Shown here one piece after another: positions 24,435 to 36,722 of a DNA stretch of 64,000 bases. The DNA comes from Eriocheir sinensis (lineage: Eukaryota > Arthropoda > Malacostraca > Decapoda > Varunidae). The position numbers and the translations under genes are program-made. How positions within the stretch are numbered: the stretch's first letter is position 1; the number at the start of each line of letters is the position of its first letter. The stretch covers positions 7,818,474 to 7,882,473 of the forward strand of contig NC_066571.1 in NCBI RefSeq assembly GCF_024679095.1. Reading direction: 5' to 3'. Below the pieces are notes generated by a model that had not been told where the DNA came from, ran no database searches, and worked only from the letters and a program-made list of their open reading frames with translations.

Positions 24435-25055
24435 TTCGAGGAGGAGGAGGAGGAGGAGGAGGAGGAGGAGGAGGAGGAGGAGGAGATTGAGTTCAGAAGT
24501 GGGGTTGAATTCAAGTGGAGTAGGCAGGACAAATAGGAGGGAAGAAGAGTAGAAGTAGAGGAGGAGGAGGAGGAGGAGGAGGAGGAGACTGAGTTTAGAA
24601 GTGGGGTAGAATTCAATTGGGGTAGACAGGACAAATAGGAGGGAAGAAGAGTAGAAGTAGAGGAGGAGGAGGAGGAGGAGGAGGAGGAGTTTAGAAGTGG
24701 GGTAGAATTCAAGTGGAGTAGGCAGGACAAATAGGAGGGAAGAAGAGTAGAAGTAGAGGAGGGGGAGGAGGAGGAGGAGGAGGAGTTTAGAAGTGGGGTA
24801 GAATTCAAGTGGAGTAGGCAGGACAAATAGGAGGGAAGAAGAGTAGAAGTAGAGGAGGAGGAGGAGGAGGAGGAGGAGATTGAGTTCAGAAGTGGGGTAG
24901 ACAGGACAAATAGGAGGGAAGAAGAGTAGAAGTAGAGGAGGAGGAGGAGGAGGAGGAGGAGATTGAGTTCAGAAGTGGGGTAGACAGAACAAATAGGAGG
25001 GAAGAAGAGTAGAAGTAAAGGAGGAGGAGGAGGAGGAGGAGGAGGAGGAGAGATA
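24435..25055. repeat. (GGA)n-expanded minisatellite, six copies
   Basis: GAAGAGTAGAAGTAGAGG lies at about 24544, 24646, 24742, 24838, 24921 and 25004 (spacings 102, 96, 96, 83, 83). Each unit joins a (GGA)n tract to GAAGTGGGGTWGA, a variable ATTCAAGTGGAGTAGG block, and ACAAATAGGAGGGAAGAAGA. The 83-bp copies lack the ATTCAAGTGGAG block. Confidence 0.95.
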
Positions 25056-25491
25056 GAAAGTAGAAGTGGAAGAGAACGCGTATGAGAACATGTGGATGAA
25101 GAACAAGAAAAAATAACTACGAAAAACAAGAAAAAATAGAATAAAAGGAAAAGAAAAAAAATAACAAAAAAACGCGTGATGTTAAAACAAGACTTGAAAA
25201 AAAAGGAAAAAGAACAGAAAAAAGATAAAAATAAGACAGAAAAGGAAAAAAAGAAAGATATGGAGGAGAAAAATACATAAAGCGAAGGAAGGGATTTTGG
25301 GGTGAAAGGAAAGGAAGAGAGAAGCGAGGAGGAGGAGGAGGAGGAGGAGGAGGAGATGACGCGGAAGAGAGGTAAAGAGGAGGTGTAAGACGACTGGACA
25401 TGCGGAAGGAAGAAGGGAGGTGAGGTGGAAGAGGAGGAGGAGGAGGAGGAGGAGGAGGAGGAGGAGGAGAAAGAACGAAGAGGAGCTGGGG

Positions 25492-25556
<65 letters not shown>

Positions 25557-25700
25557 GTACCATGTGTCAGGAGTACAGAACGTTGGTGAAAAATGAGGGG
25601 ACAGTGAGGAGGAGGAGGAGGAGGAGGAGGAGGAGGAGGAGGAGGAGGAGGAGGAGGAGGAGGAGGAGGAGGAGGGGGAGGAGGAGGGGAAAAGAAACTA
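25056..25700. repeat. A-rich then (GGA)n and (GA)n
   Basis: A-rich sequence to about 25260, (GGA)n 25329-25355 and 25429-25469, (GA)n 25494-25554, then (GGA)n 25609-25690. A short unique link (CCATGTGTCAGGAGTACAG) separates the last two. Confidence 0.95.
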
Positions 25701-25781
25701 AGTGGTCATCTCTTCATCCCTCTCTCTCTCTCTTAAAGATTCTCAAAGAGGTTTAACTAATGGATGAAGATCTGCTTTAGT

Positions 25782-25817
<36 letters not shown>

Positions 25818-26880
25818 TTATGCATTATCCTCATTCCGCTAAGTAATCCCAAATCTCTCTCTCTCTCTCTCGTTGACCGCCCTTCAACTTCTACCCCCCC
25901 CCCATTCCCCATCTCCCATTCCCCTTCCTCACAGCCTCCCCACCCCATCCCTTCATCTCCCATCCTCAGCATCCTTCCCCCCCCTCTCCCCTCAACCCCG
26001 TCACCCTTTCCCTCCCTTCCCCTTCCTTATCTTTCCCGTTTCTTGCAACTAATCCTTTCTCTTCCATTATCTTTCCCTTCCTTTCCCCTCTCTTCGCTTT
26101 TCTTCCATTCCCCATCTTTCTTACTCCTCTTCTCTTCTATCCCCTTCCATTCCTTACCCTTTCCTTTGCTTCTCTTTAATTTCTCTTCCCTTCCCTTTCA
26201 TCCCCTTCTCTCCGCGTTCCCTCTCTCTTCATCCTAACACTGTCTCCCCCTTCCTTATCTCTCCCATTTCTTGCAACTAATCCCTCCTCTTCCATTATCT
26301 TTCCCTTCCTTTCCCTTTCCTTCTCCCTCTCTTCCCTTTTCTTCCATTCCCCATCTTTCTTACTCCTCTTCTCTTCTCTTCCCTTCTATTCCTTACTCTT
26401 TCCTTTCCTTCTCATTCTTTCCCTTCCCTTTCCTCCCCTTCTCTCTTCATTTTGACAATTTCTCTTCCCTTCCCTTCTCTCTCTTCTCTCCTCGTTCTGT
26501 CTCTCTTTCTCCCCTTCCTTCTCTCCATGTTCCCTCCTCTTCATCAGAACACCTCCCCTTCCTCTTCCTCCCCTTCCCTCCCTTCCACCTCATCACCCTT
26601 CCACACCCTTCCCTTGTAGTGGGCGCCTCCCTTGCATTGTTTGTGTGGCCTCCTCCCCTTCCTTCCCCTCCCCTTCCCCTTCAATACCCTCCCCTTCCCT
26701 TGTTGTCGCCTCAGGGTGGAGATGTAGCGTTGCTTGTTGTATGTTGGCCCGACACACACACACACACATACACACACACACACACACACACCTGGCGCCC
26801 TACCTGTGGCTACCTGCAATTAGCGTTGTCATTATCATCATTACCCCTTTTACTTTCCAAACTCATTCCCTAATAAATGG
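25701..26880. repeat. (TC)n and a pyrimidine-rich, partly duplicated tract
   Basis: (TC)n at 25786-25813 and 25856-25871. From about 26000 the TTCC-rich sequence is duplicated: CATTTCTTGCAACTAATC-type sequence near 26036 and 26268 (232 bp apart) is followed both times by CTCTTCCATTATCTTTCCC and CATTCCCCATCTTTCTTACTC. (CA)n lies at 26753-26791. The 200-residue frame is the pyrimidine tract. Confidence 0.85.
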
Positions 26881-27810
<930 letters not shown>

Positions 27811-27844
27811 GACCTCTCGTCCTAGTTCAGAGTTAATTCGTGAT

Positions 27845-27917
<73 letters not shown>

Positions 27918-28773
27918 GAGGTTTCATGAGGACATAACTCATCATTCCTTCTCCTCCTCCTCCTCCTCCTTCGTCTCCTCCAGATAACCAGGGATTGGGA
28001 GGCTGAGGAGGAGAGGGAGAAAGGGAGAGGGAGGGAGAGGTAAAGAGGGAGAGGGAGGAGGGGAAGAGGGAGGGAGAGAGGGAAGGAGAGTGAAAGAAAG
28101 AAAATGGAAAGTCATAAAGAGGTTGAAAAACGTAATAAAAAACGGATATGAGGGTGACCAGAATGGAGGCAGTAAAAGGCACGTAGAGAAATAGAAAGAA
28201 GGAAGGAAGGAAATAAAGGAAAAGCGATAAAAAAGAAGGAAAAATGAAAGAATGGAAAAAAAAATGAAAGTGGAAGGAATAAAAAAAAATGGAGAATAGC
28301 AAAATGAAGAAGGAAAACAAAAAAAAAGAATGATGAAAGAAGGACAAGGAAAGAGGAGAGGAAGAAAAGGAAGTAGGGAAGGAAAATATAAATAAGACAC
28401 GTAGATAAATAGAAAGAAGGAAGGAAATGAAGGAAAAGCGATAAAAAGAATAAAAAATGAAAGAATGGCAGGAAGGAATAAAATAGAGAATAGAAAAATG
28501 AAGAGAAGGAAAACAAAAAAGAATGAAGAAAGAAAGACAAGGAAAGAGGAGAGGAAGAAAAGGAAGTAGAGAAGGAAAATACAGATACCAGGGAAATAAA
28601 TTAATGAATGACAGTAAAGGAGTAATGAAGATAGGAAGGAAGGAAGGAAGGAAGGGAGGAATGAAGGAAGAAAATGAGAAAACTGAAAAAGGTTATATGT
28701 AGCGAAATGAATGAATGAATGACAGAAAAGGGATAATAAAGGAAGGAAGGAAGGAAGGAAGGAAAGTTGGAAA
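27811..28773. repeat. (GA)n, (TCC)n and GGAA-rich repeat of ~180 bp
   Basis: (GA)n 27847-27914 and (TCC)n 27953-27970. From 28170 the sequence is an imperfect duplication: GACACGTAGATAAATAGAAAG at 28396 matches GGCACGTAGAGAAATAGAAAG at 28179. Both are followed by GGAAGGAA, AAAGCGATAAAAA, AAAATGAAAGAATGG and GACAAGGAAAGAGGAGAGGA (28342 and 28537). GGAA runs lie at 28634 and 28740. Confidence 0.82.
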
Positions 28774-28926
28774 GTTTCGTTTAGTCGGCGCAACATCTGT
28801 GGTCATATGCCGGAGAGAGACAGGAGGGGAAGGAATTACAGGAGAAGGGAACAGATCTCAGGAGACGGGACACAACCCCCGATTAATACCTGGTACCCAT
28901 TCACTGCTGGGTGGACAGGGGCGAAG
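28774..28926 (+). mobile_element. Interspersed-repeat fragment, unclassified
   Basis: A sharply bounded non-low-complexity stretch between two GGAA runs contains CGCAACATCTGTGGTCATATG, AGATCTCAGGAGACGGGACA, CAACCCCCGATTAATACC, GGTACCCATTCACTGCTGG and GTGGACAGGGGCG. I recognise this wording as a widely dispersed crustacean repeat from memory of similar sequences, so the family assignment needs a search. No second copy is present here and no coding is visible. Confidence 0.5.
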
Positions 28927-28970
28927 GGAAGGAAGGAAGGAAGGAAGGAAGAGGGGACGGTCAAATACTC

Positions 28971-28980
28971 GTGACGTCAC
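28971..28980. promoter_or_regulatory. Perfect CRE palindrome GTGACGTCAC
   Basis: A 10-bp perfect palindrome containing the full CREB/ATF consensus TGACGTCA. It lies in about 60 bp of unique sequence just right of the interspersed-repeat fragment. A single site with no known gene nearby is weak functional evidence. Confidence 0.25.
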
Positions 28981-28989
28981 TGGAAATAC

Positions 28990-29287
28990 AAACACCTGTC
29001 ATATGTAGCTAACGAAGAAGGAGGAGGAGGAGGAGGAGGAGGAATAAGATATCAAAAGGAAGAGGAGATGACACAAGGGGAAGGAAGAGATCAAGTAGGA
29101 AGGGGAGAAGAAATATGAAGAAGAGGAAGAACGAAAAAACACAGAAGTAAAAGAGGAGGAAGAGGAGGAGGAGGAAAAAAAGAAAAAGATTACGTAGGGG
29201 AGGAAAGAAAAGCTAAGATGGAGAGAAGACGAAGGGAGAGAAGGAGGAAAGAAGAGAAGAAAGATAAGACAATAGAGAAGTTATTAC

Positions 29288-29326
<39 letters not shown>

Positions 29327-29870
29327 GTTCCAGCACTCGGGAGATGAGGAAAAATGGAGGGGAACGGAGGGGACAATGGGGAATGAAGGGGTGGGGGGAG
29401 GGGGAGGAAGGAGAAGAGAGGAAGAGATGGGGTATGTAGAAGTGGGGAGGAGGAGGATTGGAGGAAGAGGAAGGAGTGAAGAACAGAAAGAGAAGGAAGG
29501 AGGAGGAGGAAGTAGAGGAGAATGAGGAGGAAGAAGAGGAAGGGAGGGAGAAGTAAAGAAGAATGAAAGAGGGGAGGAAAAAATGAGAGAAGGAGGAAAT
29601 AGATAGAGCTGAAGAAGAGGGAGGGAGGGAGGGAGATAAGGGAGATGAGGGAGAGAGGGAGAGAGAGAGGAGGAAGGAAATGGGAGGTGATGGTGAGGGA
29701 GAAAGAGATGATGAGGGGGGAGATGGGGGGATGAGGGGGAAGGGGGGGGGCTGAAATGATGAGGTGGTGAGGGTATGGGAGGGAAAGAAGGGGGTGAGGG
29801 GGTAATGAGGGGGGGAGGGGGGAGGGGAGGGGGGGGGGTCCATCCGGTGTTGGGGTAGCCTGGAAACCCC
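28990..29870. repeat. Polypurine tract with (GGA)n, (TC)n and G-rich sequence
   Basis: (GGA)n 29021-29042 and 29158-29174, (TC)n 29293-29323, GGAGGAAG-rich 29440-29660, and G-rich (GGGGG runs, GATGAGGGGG repeats) 29690-29838. Several G runs of 4 to 8 lie close together at 29715-29838, a G-quadruplex-prone composition. Confidence 0.9.
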
Positions 29871-29877
29871 CTCTATT

Positions 29878-29878
<1 letters not shown>

Positions 29879-29914
<36 letters not shown>

Positions 29915-29929
29915 TCACACCGCACTAAA

Positions 29930-29977
<48 letters not shown>

Positions 29978-30006
29978 TTATACGTTACGTTCAATCTATC
30001 TCCATT

Positions 30007-30082
<76 letters not shown>

Positions 30083-30180
30083 GGCCTTTTGTCTGCCCTA
30101 CTCGAGTGAAGGACCGGGAGAGAGGAGGAGGAGGAGGAGGAGGTAAAAAGGAGAGAAAATATACAGCAGACAGAATGAAC
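29879..30180. repeat. (CT)n - (GA)n - (TC)n - (CA)n series
   Basis: (CT)n 29879-29911, (GA)n 29933-29974, (TC)n 30011-30042, (CA)n 30048-30079 and (GGA)n 30124-30142. The (CT)n and (GA)n arms are about 33-40 bp with a 21-bp spacer and are fully complementary. Confidence 0.98.
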
Positions 30181-30369
30181 AAGTGATTTATTTATTCATA
30201 GATCATGTTCTCCTCCTCCTCCTCCTCCTCCTCCTCCTCTTCCTCCTCCTCCTCCTCCTCCTCCTCCTCTTCCTCCTCCTCCTCTTCACCTCCTTCTCCA
30301 CATCCTCCACGTCCATCATCTTCCCACTCTTGGTTATTGCGTTTCTCGTGGTTCGCGTCTTCTTTCTTC

Positions 30370-30421
<52 letters not shown>

Positions 30422-30504
30422 GTAAGTGTCACTCATCCCATTTTCTTTTGTATTTGCTGAGCGTGTCTCTTCCATTTTCTTTTTCTTTTTTTGTGGTGGA
30501 AGAA

Positions 30505-30539
<35 letters not shown>

Positions 30540-30542
30540 TAC

Positions 30543-30577
<35 letters not shown>

Positions 30578-30600
30578 CTAAGACCTTTCTACATCAATCC
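30181..30600. repeat. (TCC)n, (AAT)n and a (GT)n/(CA)n hairpin
   Basis: (TCC)n 30210-30290 with TCT interruptions, (AAT)n 30370-30418, (GT)n 30508-30538 and (CA)n 30547-30576. The last two are separated by only eight bases (GATACATA region) and would form a stem of about 30 bp. Confidence 0.98.
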
Positions 30601-30619
30601 TCTTTTCTTTGCTGAGAGT

Positions 30620-31290
30620 AAAAGCTCATACCAGCCAGTCAGTTAATCAGTCAGTCAGTCAGTCAGTCAGTCAATCAGTAACACCCTTATTATATTTTTT
30701 TACTGTATTACTAACCATAAACTTTTGTCAATTATAAGCCAGTCAGTCAGTCACTCCGGAATTCAGTCAATCATTCAGTGAGTATGTCAACTATTCTCAG
30801 TCAGTCAGCCAAGTTTTGTCAGTAAGTCAGTCAGCCACTCAGTCAATAGGTGTCAGGTATTCAGTCAGTTAAGAAATCAGCAAAATATTCGATCAGTCAA
30901 TTAGGATATCAGTCAAATAATCAGTCAGTCAGTCAATCATGTGCTCATTCTTTCAGTCAGTCAGTCAGTCACGAAATCAGCGAGTATTCAGTCATTTAGC
31001 CGGTCAGTTTAGTATGTCAGTCAAGTATCCCGCTCATCAGTCCGTCAGTTAAGTTAGTTAGTAAGTCAGTCAGTCCGTCAGTTAAGTCAGCCAGCCCGTC
31101 AGTCAGTCAGTCCGTCAGTTAAGTCAGTCAGTCAGTTAAGTCAGCCAGCCCGTCAGTCAGTCAGTCCGTCAGTTAAGTCAGTCAGTCAGTTAAGTCAGCC
31201 AGCCCGTCAGTCAGTAAGTCAGCTAAGTCAGTCAGTCCGTCAGTTGTCAGTCAGTAAGTCAGTTAAGTCAGTCAGTCCGTCAGTCGCCGC
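30620..31290. repeat. (TCAG)n tetranucleotide array, with 54-bp higher-order repeat
   Basis: Degenerate CAGTCAGT repeats cover about 670 bp. From 31086 to 31230 a 54-bp higher-order unit repeats three times: GTCAGCCAGCCCGTCAGTCAG occurs at 31086, 31140 and 31194. The reverse-complement motif (CTGA)n forms the arrays at 34560 and 39950. Confidence 0.95.
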
Positions 31291-31866
31291 GGAGGTTCAA
31301 GGCTGGCTATCACATCATCATCTCCTTAAGTCTGGAGTGGAAGGATTTAAGAGGCTCCTCAGGGCGCTCCCAGTCACCACCAGTCACCTCCACTCAACTC
31401 CACTTACCACAACTCATTTTCAGTCACCCCTTCATCCTTTCCAGTCAACCCCAATCACCACCACTCATTTCAGTCACCCCCCATCACCTCCAGTCAACTC
31501 CACTTAATAACACTCATTTCAGTCACCCCTCCATCATTTCCAGTCAACTCCACTTACAAACAGTCATTCCAGCCACCTCAACGCATCCACAGTCACCTCC
31601 AATTCAAATCCAGTTACCTCCACTCTCCTCAAACACCTCCAGTTCAACTCCACTCACCTCCAGTTTTTTCTCCCTCTAAACAGTTACTTTCTTTCCCCAG
31701 TAAGTCAATTTCAACCTGATCTAAGTGGTCCCCAGTCTCTCCCAGTCACACTCCAGTCATCCTCCAGTCATTTACAGTCCGCGCCAGTCAGTCATGTCTA
31801 GTCTGTTAAAGTCACTCCCAGTCCATCAGTCACGTTCTTCCAGTCTGACAGTCACGTATTGTTAGC
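31291..31866. repeat. CAGTCACC-type degenerate repeat
   Basis: After a short unique segment (31283-31370, GCCGCGGAGGTTCAAGGCTGG) the sequence is a series of 10-20-bp phrases such as CAGTCACC, CCACTCAACTCCAC and CTCATTTCAGTCACCCC. It repeats with a loose period near 58-60 bp at 31395-31560 and decays into CCCAGTC phrases to 31850. It probably derives from the (TCAG)n array. The 87-residue frame here is repeat translation. Confidence 0.75.
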
Positions 31867-32623
31867 GAGAGAGAGAGAGAGAGAGAGAGAGAAACACGTA
31901 TAATGCCGTTTAGATAGCTCTCAAGAAGGTAAGAGGAGGAGGAGGAGGAGGAGGAGGAGGAGGAGGACTAAAGAGAAAGTAAGAGGATGGGAAGTGGAGG
32001 AAAGAAGCGCTGAAGAGGAATTATAAGAGGAAAAATGGCGCCATGGTTCTGAAGAGGAGAGAGAGAGAGAGAGAGAGATCGGTCAGACAGGAAATCTTCT
32101 TATTGTTCTGGATCTCGTTTTCCTTCCCTCCTCCTTCCTCTCCCTCCCTTCTTCCTTCCCTCCCTCCCTCCCTCCCTCTCTCCTTCTTTCTTTCTCTCTC
32201 ATTCCATTTCTCTATCCCTCCTTCCTTCCTTCATTGCCTTCCTTCACCCTCCCTCTTCCTCCTTTCCTTCAATCTCCCTCCCACCCTCCTTCCTCTCCCT
32301 CTTTTTTTCTCTCTCCTTCCATTCCTCTATCCCTCCTTCCTTCATTTCATTCCTTCACCCTCCCTCTTCCTTTCCTTTCCTCCTTCCTTCCTTCAATCTC
32401 CCTCCCACCCTACTTCCTCTCCTACCTCATTCCAACGTTTCCTTCCCTCCCTCCCTCCCACTCTCCCTTCTCTCCCTCCTTCCCTCCCTCCTTCCTTTCG
32501 TGACCACAAAGTCCTCCAATAAGAACTGTAGATTACTGCCAATTTGAAGATCTCTCTCTCTCTCTCTCTCTCCGTTGCATGAGTCTTTATGCACGAATTT
32601 TCTTATGATCTTACGGTCCAATT

Positions 32624-32625
<2 letters not shown>
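31867..32625. repeat. (GA)n, (GGA)n and CCTT-rich sequence with ~115-bp duplication
   Basis: (GA)n 31867-31892 and 32056-32078, (GGA)n 31934-31968. At 32130-32500 CCTTCCCTCC-rich sequence shows CATTCCATTTCTCTATCCCTC at 32200 and CATTCCTCTATCCCTCCTTCC at 32320, each followed by TTCACCCTCCCTCTTCC and CAATCTCCCTCCCACC. (TC)n 32551-32573. Confidence 0.88.
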
Positions 32626-32626
<1 letters not shown>

Positions 32627-32679
<53 letters not shown>

Positions 32680-32796
32680 ATAGGGTTCGGTGTCAGTGTC
32701 CATGAAGGAAAAAAAAAGAAAAAAAGAAGCAAAGAAAACGGATTCGAATTTATATTATATTGATTTATCGTCTTTCTCTTGATTAAAAGGTAGAGT

Positions 32797-32852
<56 letters not shown>

Positions 32853-32888
32853 AGTCTGGTCAACACGTGAGGGTCTGCGGCTTCCGGC

Positions 32889-32954
<66 letters not shown>

Positions 32955-32998
32955 GACTACTTCCTTTCCTCCCATTTTGCTTTTCTCCTTTTCATCTT

Positions 32999-33040
<42 letters not shown>

Positions 33041-33150
33041 TTGTCGTCCAAGCTTAACTTCCTTCCTCACTCTTTTCAATCAAATTTTTCTCATTCCTCG
33101 ACTTTCCTCCATGGTTTTCTTCTCTCTCTCTCTCTCTCTCTCTCCTCCTT
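32627..33150. repeat. Two (GT)n and three (TC)n tracts
   Basis: (GT)n 32627-32677 and 32799-32849, (TC)n 32892-32952, 33005-33038 and 33121-33145. Spacers of 50-120 bp are unique and AT-rich or pyrimidine-rich. Confidence 0.98.
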
Positions 33151-33687
33151 TTTCGCTTTTATATTTTTCTTTCTCCTCCTCCATCTCTTATTCCCCTTCC
33201 TCTCCTTCCTTTCTTTTTCTCTTTTTCTTTTTCTCCTCCATTCTCCTTCTCCTCCTCTTACAGTTTTTCCTTTTATCTCCTTTTTTTCATTTTCCTTGTT
33301 TCTTATCTCTCCCTTCTTCTGTTCTTCCTCTTCCTCCTTCTTCTCTTAATCCAGCTTTTCCTCATTTTTCTTTCCATGTGTCTTTTTCTTCTTCTTTGTG
33401 TCCTTTCCCTTCTTCTTCTTCTTCTTCTTCTTCTTCTTCTTCTTCTTCTTCTTCTTCTCTTTCAAATGCTCCCCCTCCAATTCTTTTTACTTTTATTCCT
33501 GTTTTATTTTTCTACATTCTTCTCTTGCGTCTGTTACCTCCTCCTCCTCCTCCACCTCTTCCTCCTCCTCCTCCTCCTCCTCCTTTTTCTCTTTCTACTC
33601 TGTCTCCTTTTTTATTTTTTTCACGTCATCCAATCTTTACTTTCTCTTTACGTCTATCTTGCTTATCCTTCTTTATCAGCCTCCTCC

Positions 33688-33722
<35 letters not shown>

Positions 33723-33805
33723 CTCCTCCTCCTCCTGGCTGCATCACCGATAACTCCTCTCATTCTTCTTTTACCTGTCCGAGAACAGATTTATTGTCGA
33801 ATACA
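33151..33805. repeat. Pyrimidine-rich tract with (TTC)n and (TCC)n
   Basis: TTCTCC-rich sequence with (TTC)n 33415-33456, (TCC)n 33538-33586 and 33679-33735, and T runs. Serine- and leucine-rich frames of up to 250 residues are repeat translations. Confidence 0.93.
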
Positions 33806-33807
33806 GG

Positions 33808-33811
<4 letters not shown>

Positions 33812-33864
<53 letters not shown>

Positions 33865-33920
33865 GGTAAGTTATGAGATAAAAAAGAGGAAGAGGGTTAG
33901 GAAGATGAGGAGGAGGAAAT

Positions 33921-34002
<82 letters not shown>
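33812..34002. repeat. Twin (GA)n tracts
   Basis: (GA)n 33812-33860 and 33923-34002 with a 62-bp purine-rich spacer. Confidence 0.98.
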
Positions 34003-34005
<3 letters not shown>

Positions 34006-34555
34006 GTGTTGGAAATAGGAAATTGTGTTCTGTCTATCTTACTTTATTTCCAGATTCTCTTTACTTTGTTTTTTTCAACGCTGGAAGCTCTTGTTTTTTT
34101 CTCTCCCTCTCTTTCCTCCTCCTCCTCCTCCTCCTCTTTCTTTTTTTTCCTCCTTTTCCTCTTATGTTTATCTCTACCATGTTTTTCTTCCCCATTCCTC
34201 TTTTTTTTTTACTTTGTTTTTTTCTTCCTCCTCTTCTTCCTCCTCTTCCTAATTCTATCATTCGTGTTTCTTTCCTCATTCTTCCTCCCTTTTTAGACTG
34301 TTTTCCTCCTCCTTACTCCCTTAACCTTTCCTCCTCCTCCTCCTCCTCCTCCTCCTCCTCTTCCTAAGTTCATTATTTCTATTTTCTTTCCCCACTCCTA
34401 CTTACTTCCATAACCTTTCCTCTTCCTCTTCTTTCTAACTTTATCATTCTTATTTTCGTTACTCATTCGTCCTCCTCCTCCTTCCTCCTCCTCGTCCTCG
34501 TCCTCGTCCTCCTCCTCCCCCGCCCCCCACAGCTCCCTCAGCCGTGAAAGTCATC
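34003..34555. repeat. Pyrimidine-rich tract with (TCC)n and (CCTCGT)n
   Basis: (TCC)n 34114-34135 and 34330-34362, T runs near 34070 and 34200, and a duplication in which TTCTATCATTCGTGTTTCTTTCC-like sequence at 34253 and TTTATCATTCTTATTTTCGTT at 34440 follow similar TCCTC blocks. A CCTCGT hexamer repeat lies at 34488-34512. Confidence 0.85.
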
Positions 34556-34559
34556 ACTT

Positions 34560-35215
34560 GGAGCTGCGGGAGACGCCTGGCTGACTGACTGGCTGCCTGA
34601 CTGCGTGCCGTGACTGACTGACTGGTTGATTAACTGGCTACAACTTCGCGACTTCCCCGCTGCCTGGCTGCCTGACTGCGTGCCGGGCTGACTGGTTGAT
34701 TAACTGGCTACAACTTCACGACTTCCCCGCTCACTGCCTAGCTGACTGGAAGACTCCCCCGAGCTTGACTGAATGGATTTTGGTGAATAAGTTTTTGATA
34801 CCTTTAGCTGACTGACTGACTGACTGAGTGACTGATTGACTGACTGGCCGATTGTTGGGTGGCTATGAGACTCACTGACTGACTGACTGACTGTGGAGAA
34901 AGACTAGTGTTCGGTGGATATAGGGCTAACTGATTGACTGACTGACTGACTGACTAACTGGCTGACCGACTGACTGACTAACTATGAAGGAGAAAGACTT
35001 GTTTTGGGATAAATATGGAACTGACTGACTGACCGATTGACTGACTGGCTGATACGTTTGACTGACCCACCGACTGACTGACTGACTGATTAACTACATG
35101 ACTGACTGACCGACTGAGTGACTGACTGACCAACTAACTGACCTACTGACTGACTGACTGATATATGTTTGACCGACTGACTGATTGACTGACCGATCAT
35201 TAACCTACTTTCTTC
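34560..35215. repeat. (CTGA)n tetranucleotide array
   Basis: GACTGACTGACTG phrases cover about 650 bp. GGTTGATTAACTGGCTACAA occurs at 34624 and 34694, marking a 70-bp higher-order duplication with CTTCCCCGCT and CTGACTGCGTGCCG. The array is the reverse complement motif of 30620-31290. Confidence 0.95.
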
Positions 35216-35640
35216 TAGTGGAGTGTCTGAATAGCTAACAAAACAACACTTCCGGAGAGGGGGGGGAAAGAGGGGGGGGGGAGGTCAGTGCGCGGATGTG
35301 GTGATGGGGGGTGGAGGAAGGGGAGAGAGGGGGTGAGGGAGAGGTCCTTTGCTTTCCTTTCCTGCTGACCGCTTTCCCCTGACCGCCCTAAGTGGCAGAT
35401 GATCACGAAAATTTACCTTCATCAACTCTGTCTGTCTGTCTTCAATTGCTCCGTTAGGCAAACATGACACGAGTCAACCCTTCAGTTTCCGGTCGTTCTT
35501 TGTTCTATCGCTCGTACGGAGGTGTTTTTATAGTGTGGAGGAGGGGGAGCGTTACTGTGCATTGAGTTTCGCAGTGATATTATAAAAAAATCCGAGCGCT
35601 TCAGTGTAAGTTGGGGCCGACCACTGGAACTTACACAAAA
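35216..35640. other. Unique segment with G-runs
   Basis: G runs of 7 to 9 at 35260-35280, then non-repetitive sequence including CTGACCGCTTTCCCCTGACCG (35367) and CTGTCTGTCTG. Frames of about 60 residues on the minus strand have no domain. Nothing recognisable. Confidence 0.4.
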
Positions 35641-36300
35641 AATAGCTTAGAGGTGCCATGTAACTTGAACAGAAAAGGCAAAAGAAAAATAAGAGAAGAA
35701 GAGAGAAAAAAGGAAAAAAAAGATTGAAATATAAAAAAGAATATACACTGAACGTTTGATATTTTTAAGGAGAGACAGGATAATAAAAAATGAACCACAA
35801 ATACACAGGCAAAACAAAACAAAAATATATTCCCCACAAATGCCATTCCTGTACAGAGAAAACGATAGCTCCCTCCCCCCAAAAAGACAGAATTTAGTTT
35901 GAGTGCATAATACAATAGATGGAATTAATCTGAGTGTCATAATAAAAACAATAAATACCTAAACAAACAAATAAATGAAATACCAATAAATATTACAAAT
36001 CAAAACCGGTGAAAAAAAAAAGATAAAATTTAGTTTGAGTGTATAATAGAATAGATAGAATTAATTTGAGTGTCATAATAACAACAAATACCTAAACAAA
36101 CAAATAAATGAAATACCAATAAATAATACAAATCAAAAAGTGAATTAAAAAAAAGATAAAATTTAGTTTGAGTGTATAATAGAATAGATAGAATTAATTT
36201 GAGTGTCATAATAACAACAAATACCTAAACAAACAAATAAAGAGAATACCAATAAATAATACAAATCAAAACCAGTGAATTAAAAAAAAGCGTTATAAAA
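35641..36300. repeat. AT-rich 133-136-bp tandem repeat, three copies
   Basis: TTTAGTTTGAGTG occurs at 35893, 36029 and 36162 (spacings 136, 133). Units contain AGATAGAATTAATTTGAGTG, CATAATAACAACAAATACC, AAACAAACAAATAAATGAAA and ACCAATAAATAATACAAATC. 35641-35880 is A-rich and not clearly part of the array. Confidence 0.93.
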
Positions 36301-36305
36301 GATAG

Positions 36306-36430
36306 TGAGTGACGGAGTGAGTGAGTGAGTGAGTAATTTAGTGAGTGAGTGTCTGGCTTTATTGATTGAGCGATTGACGAGAGACACAACAGAATGATTA
36401 ACTGACACCTGTCCCATCACACACCTGGAC

Positions 36431-36477
<47 letters not shown>

Positions 36478-36542
36478 TTAAAGGTTATCATAGAGGTTTT
36501 CGTAAGTAATATATGAAGGAAGGACTCGCTTTAGTTACGTTC

Positions 36543-36580
<38 letters not shown>

Positions 36581-36644
36581 CCATTTCTACTCTTCCTTAT
36601 CCTTCTTCTTCTTCTTCTTCTTCTACTTTTTCGTCCTCCTCCTC

Positions 36645-36722
<78 letters not shown>

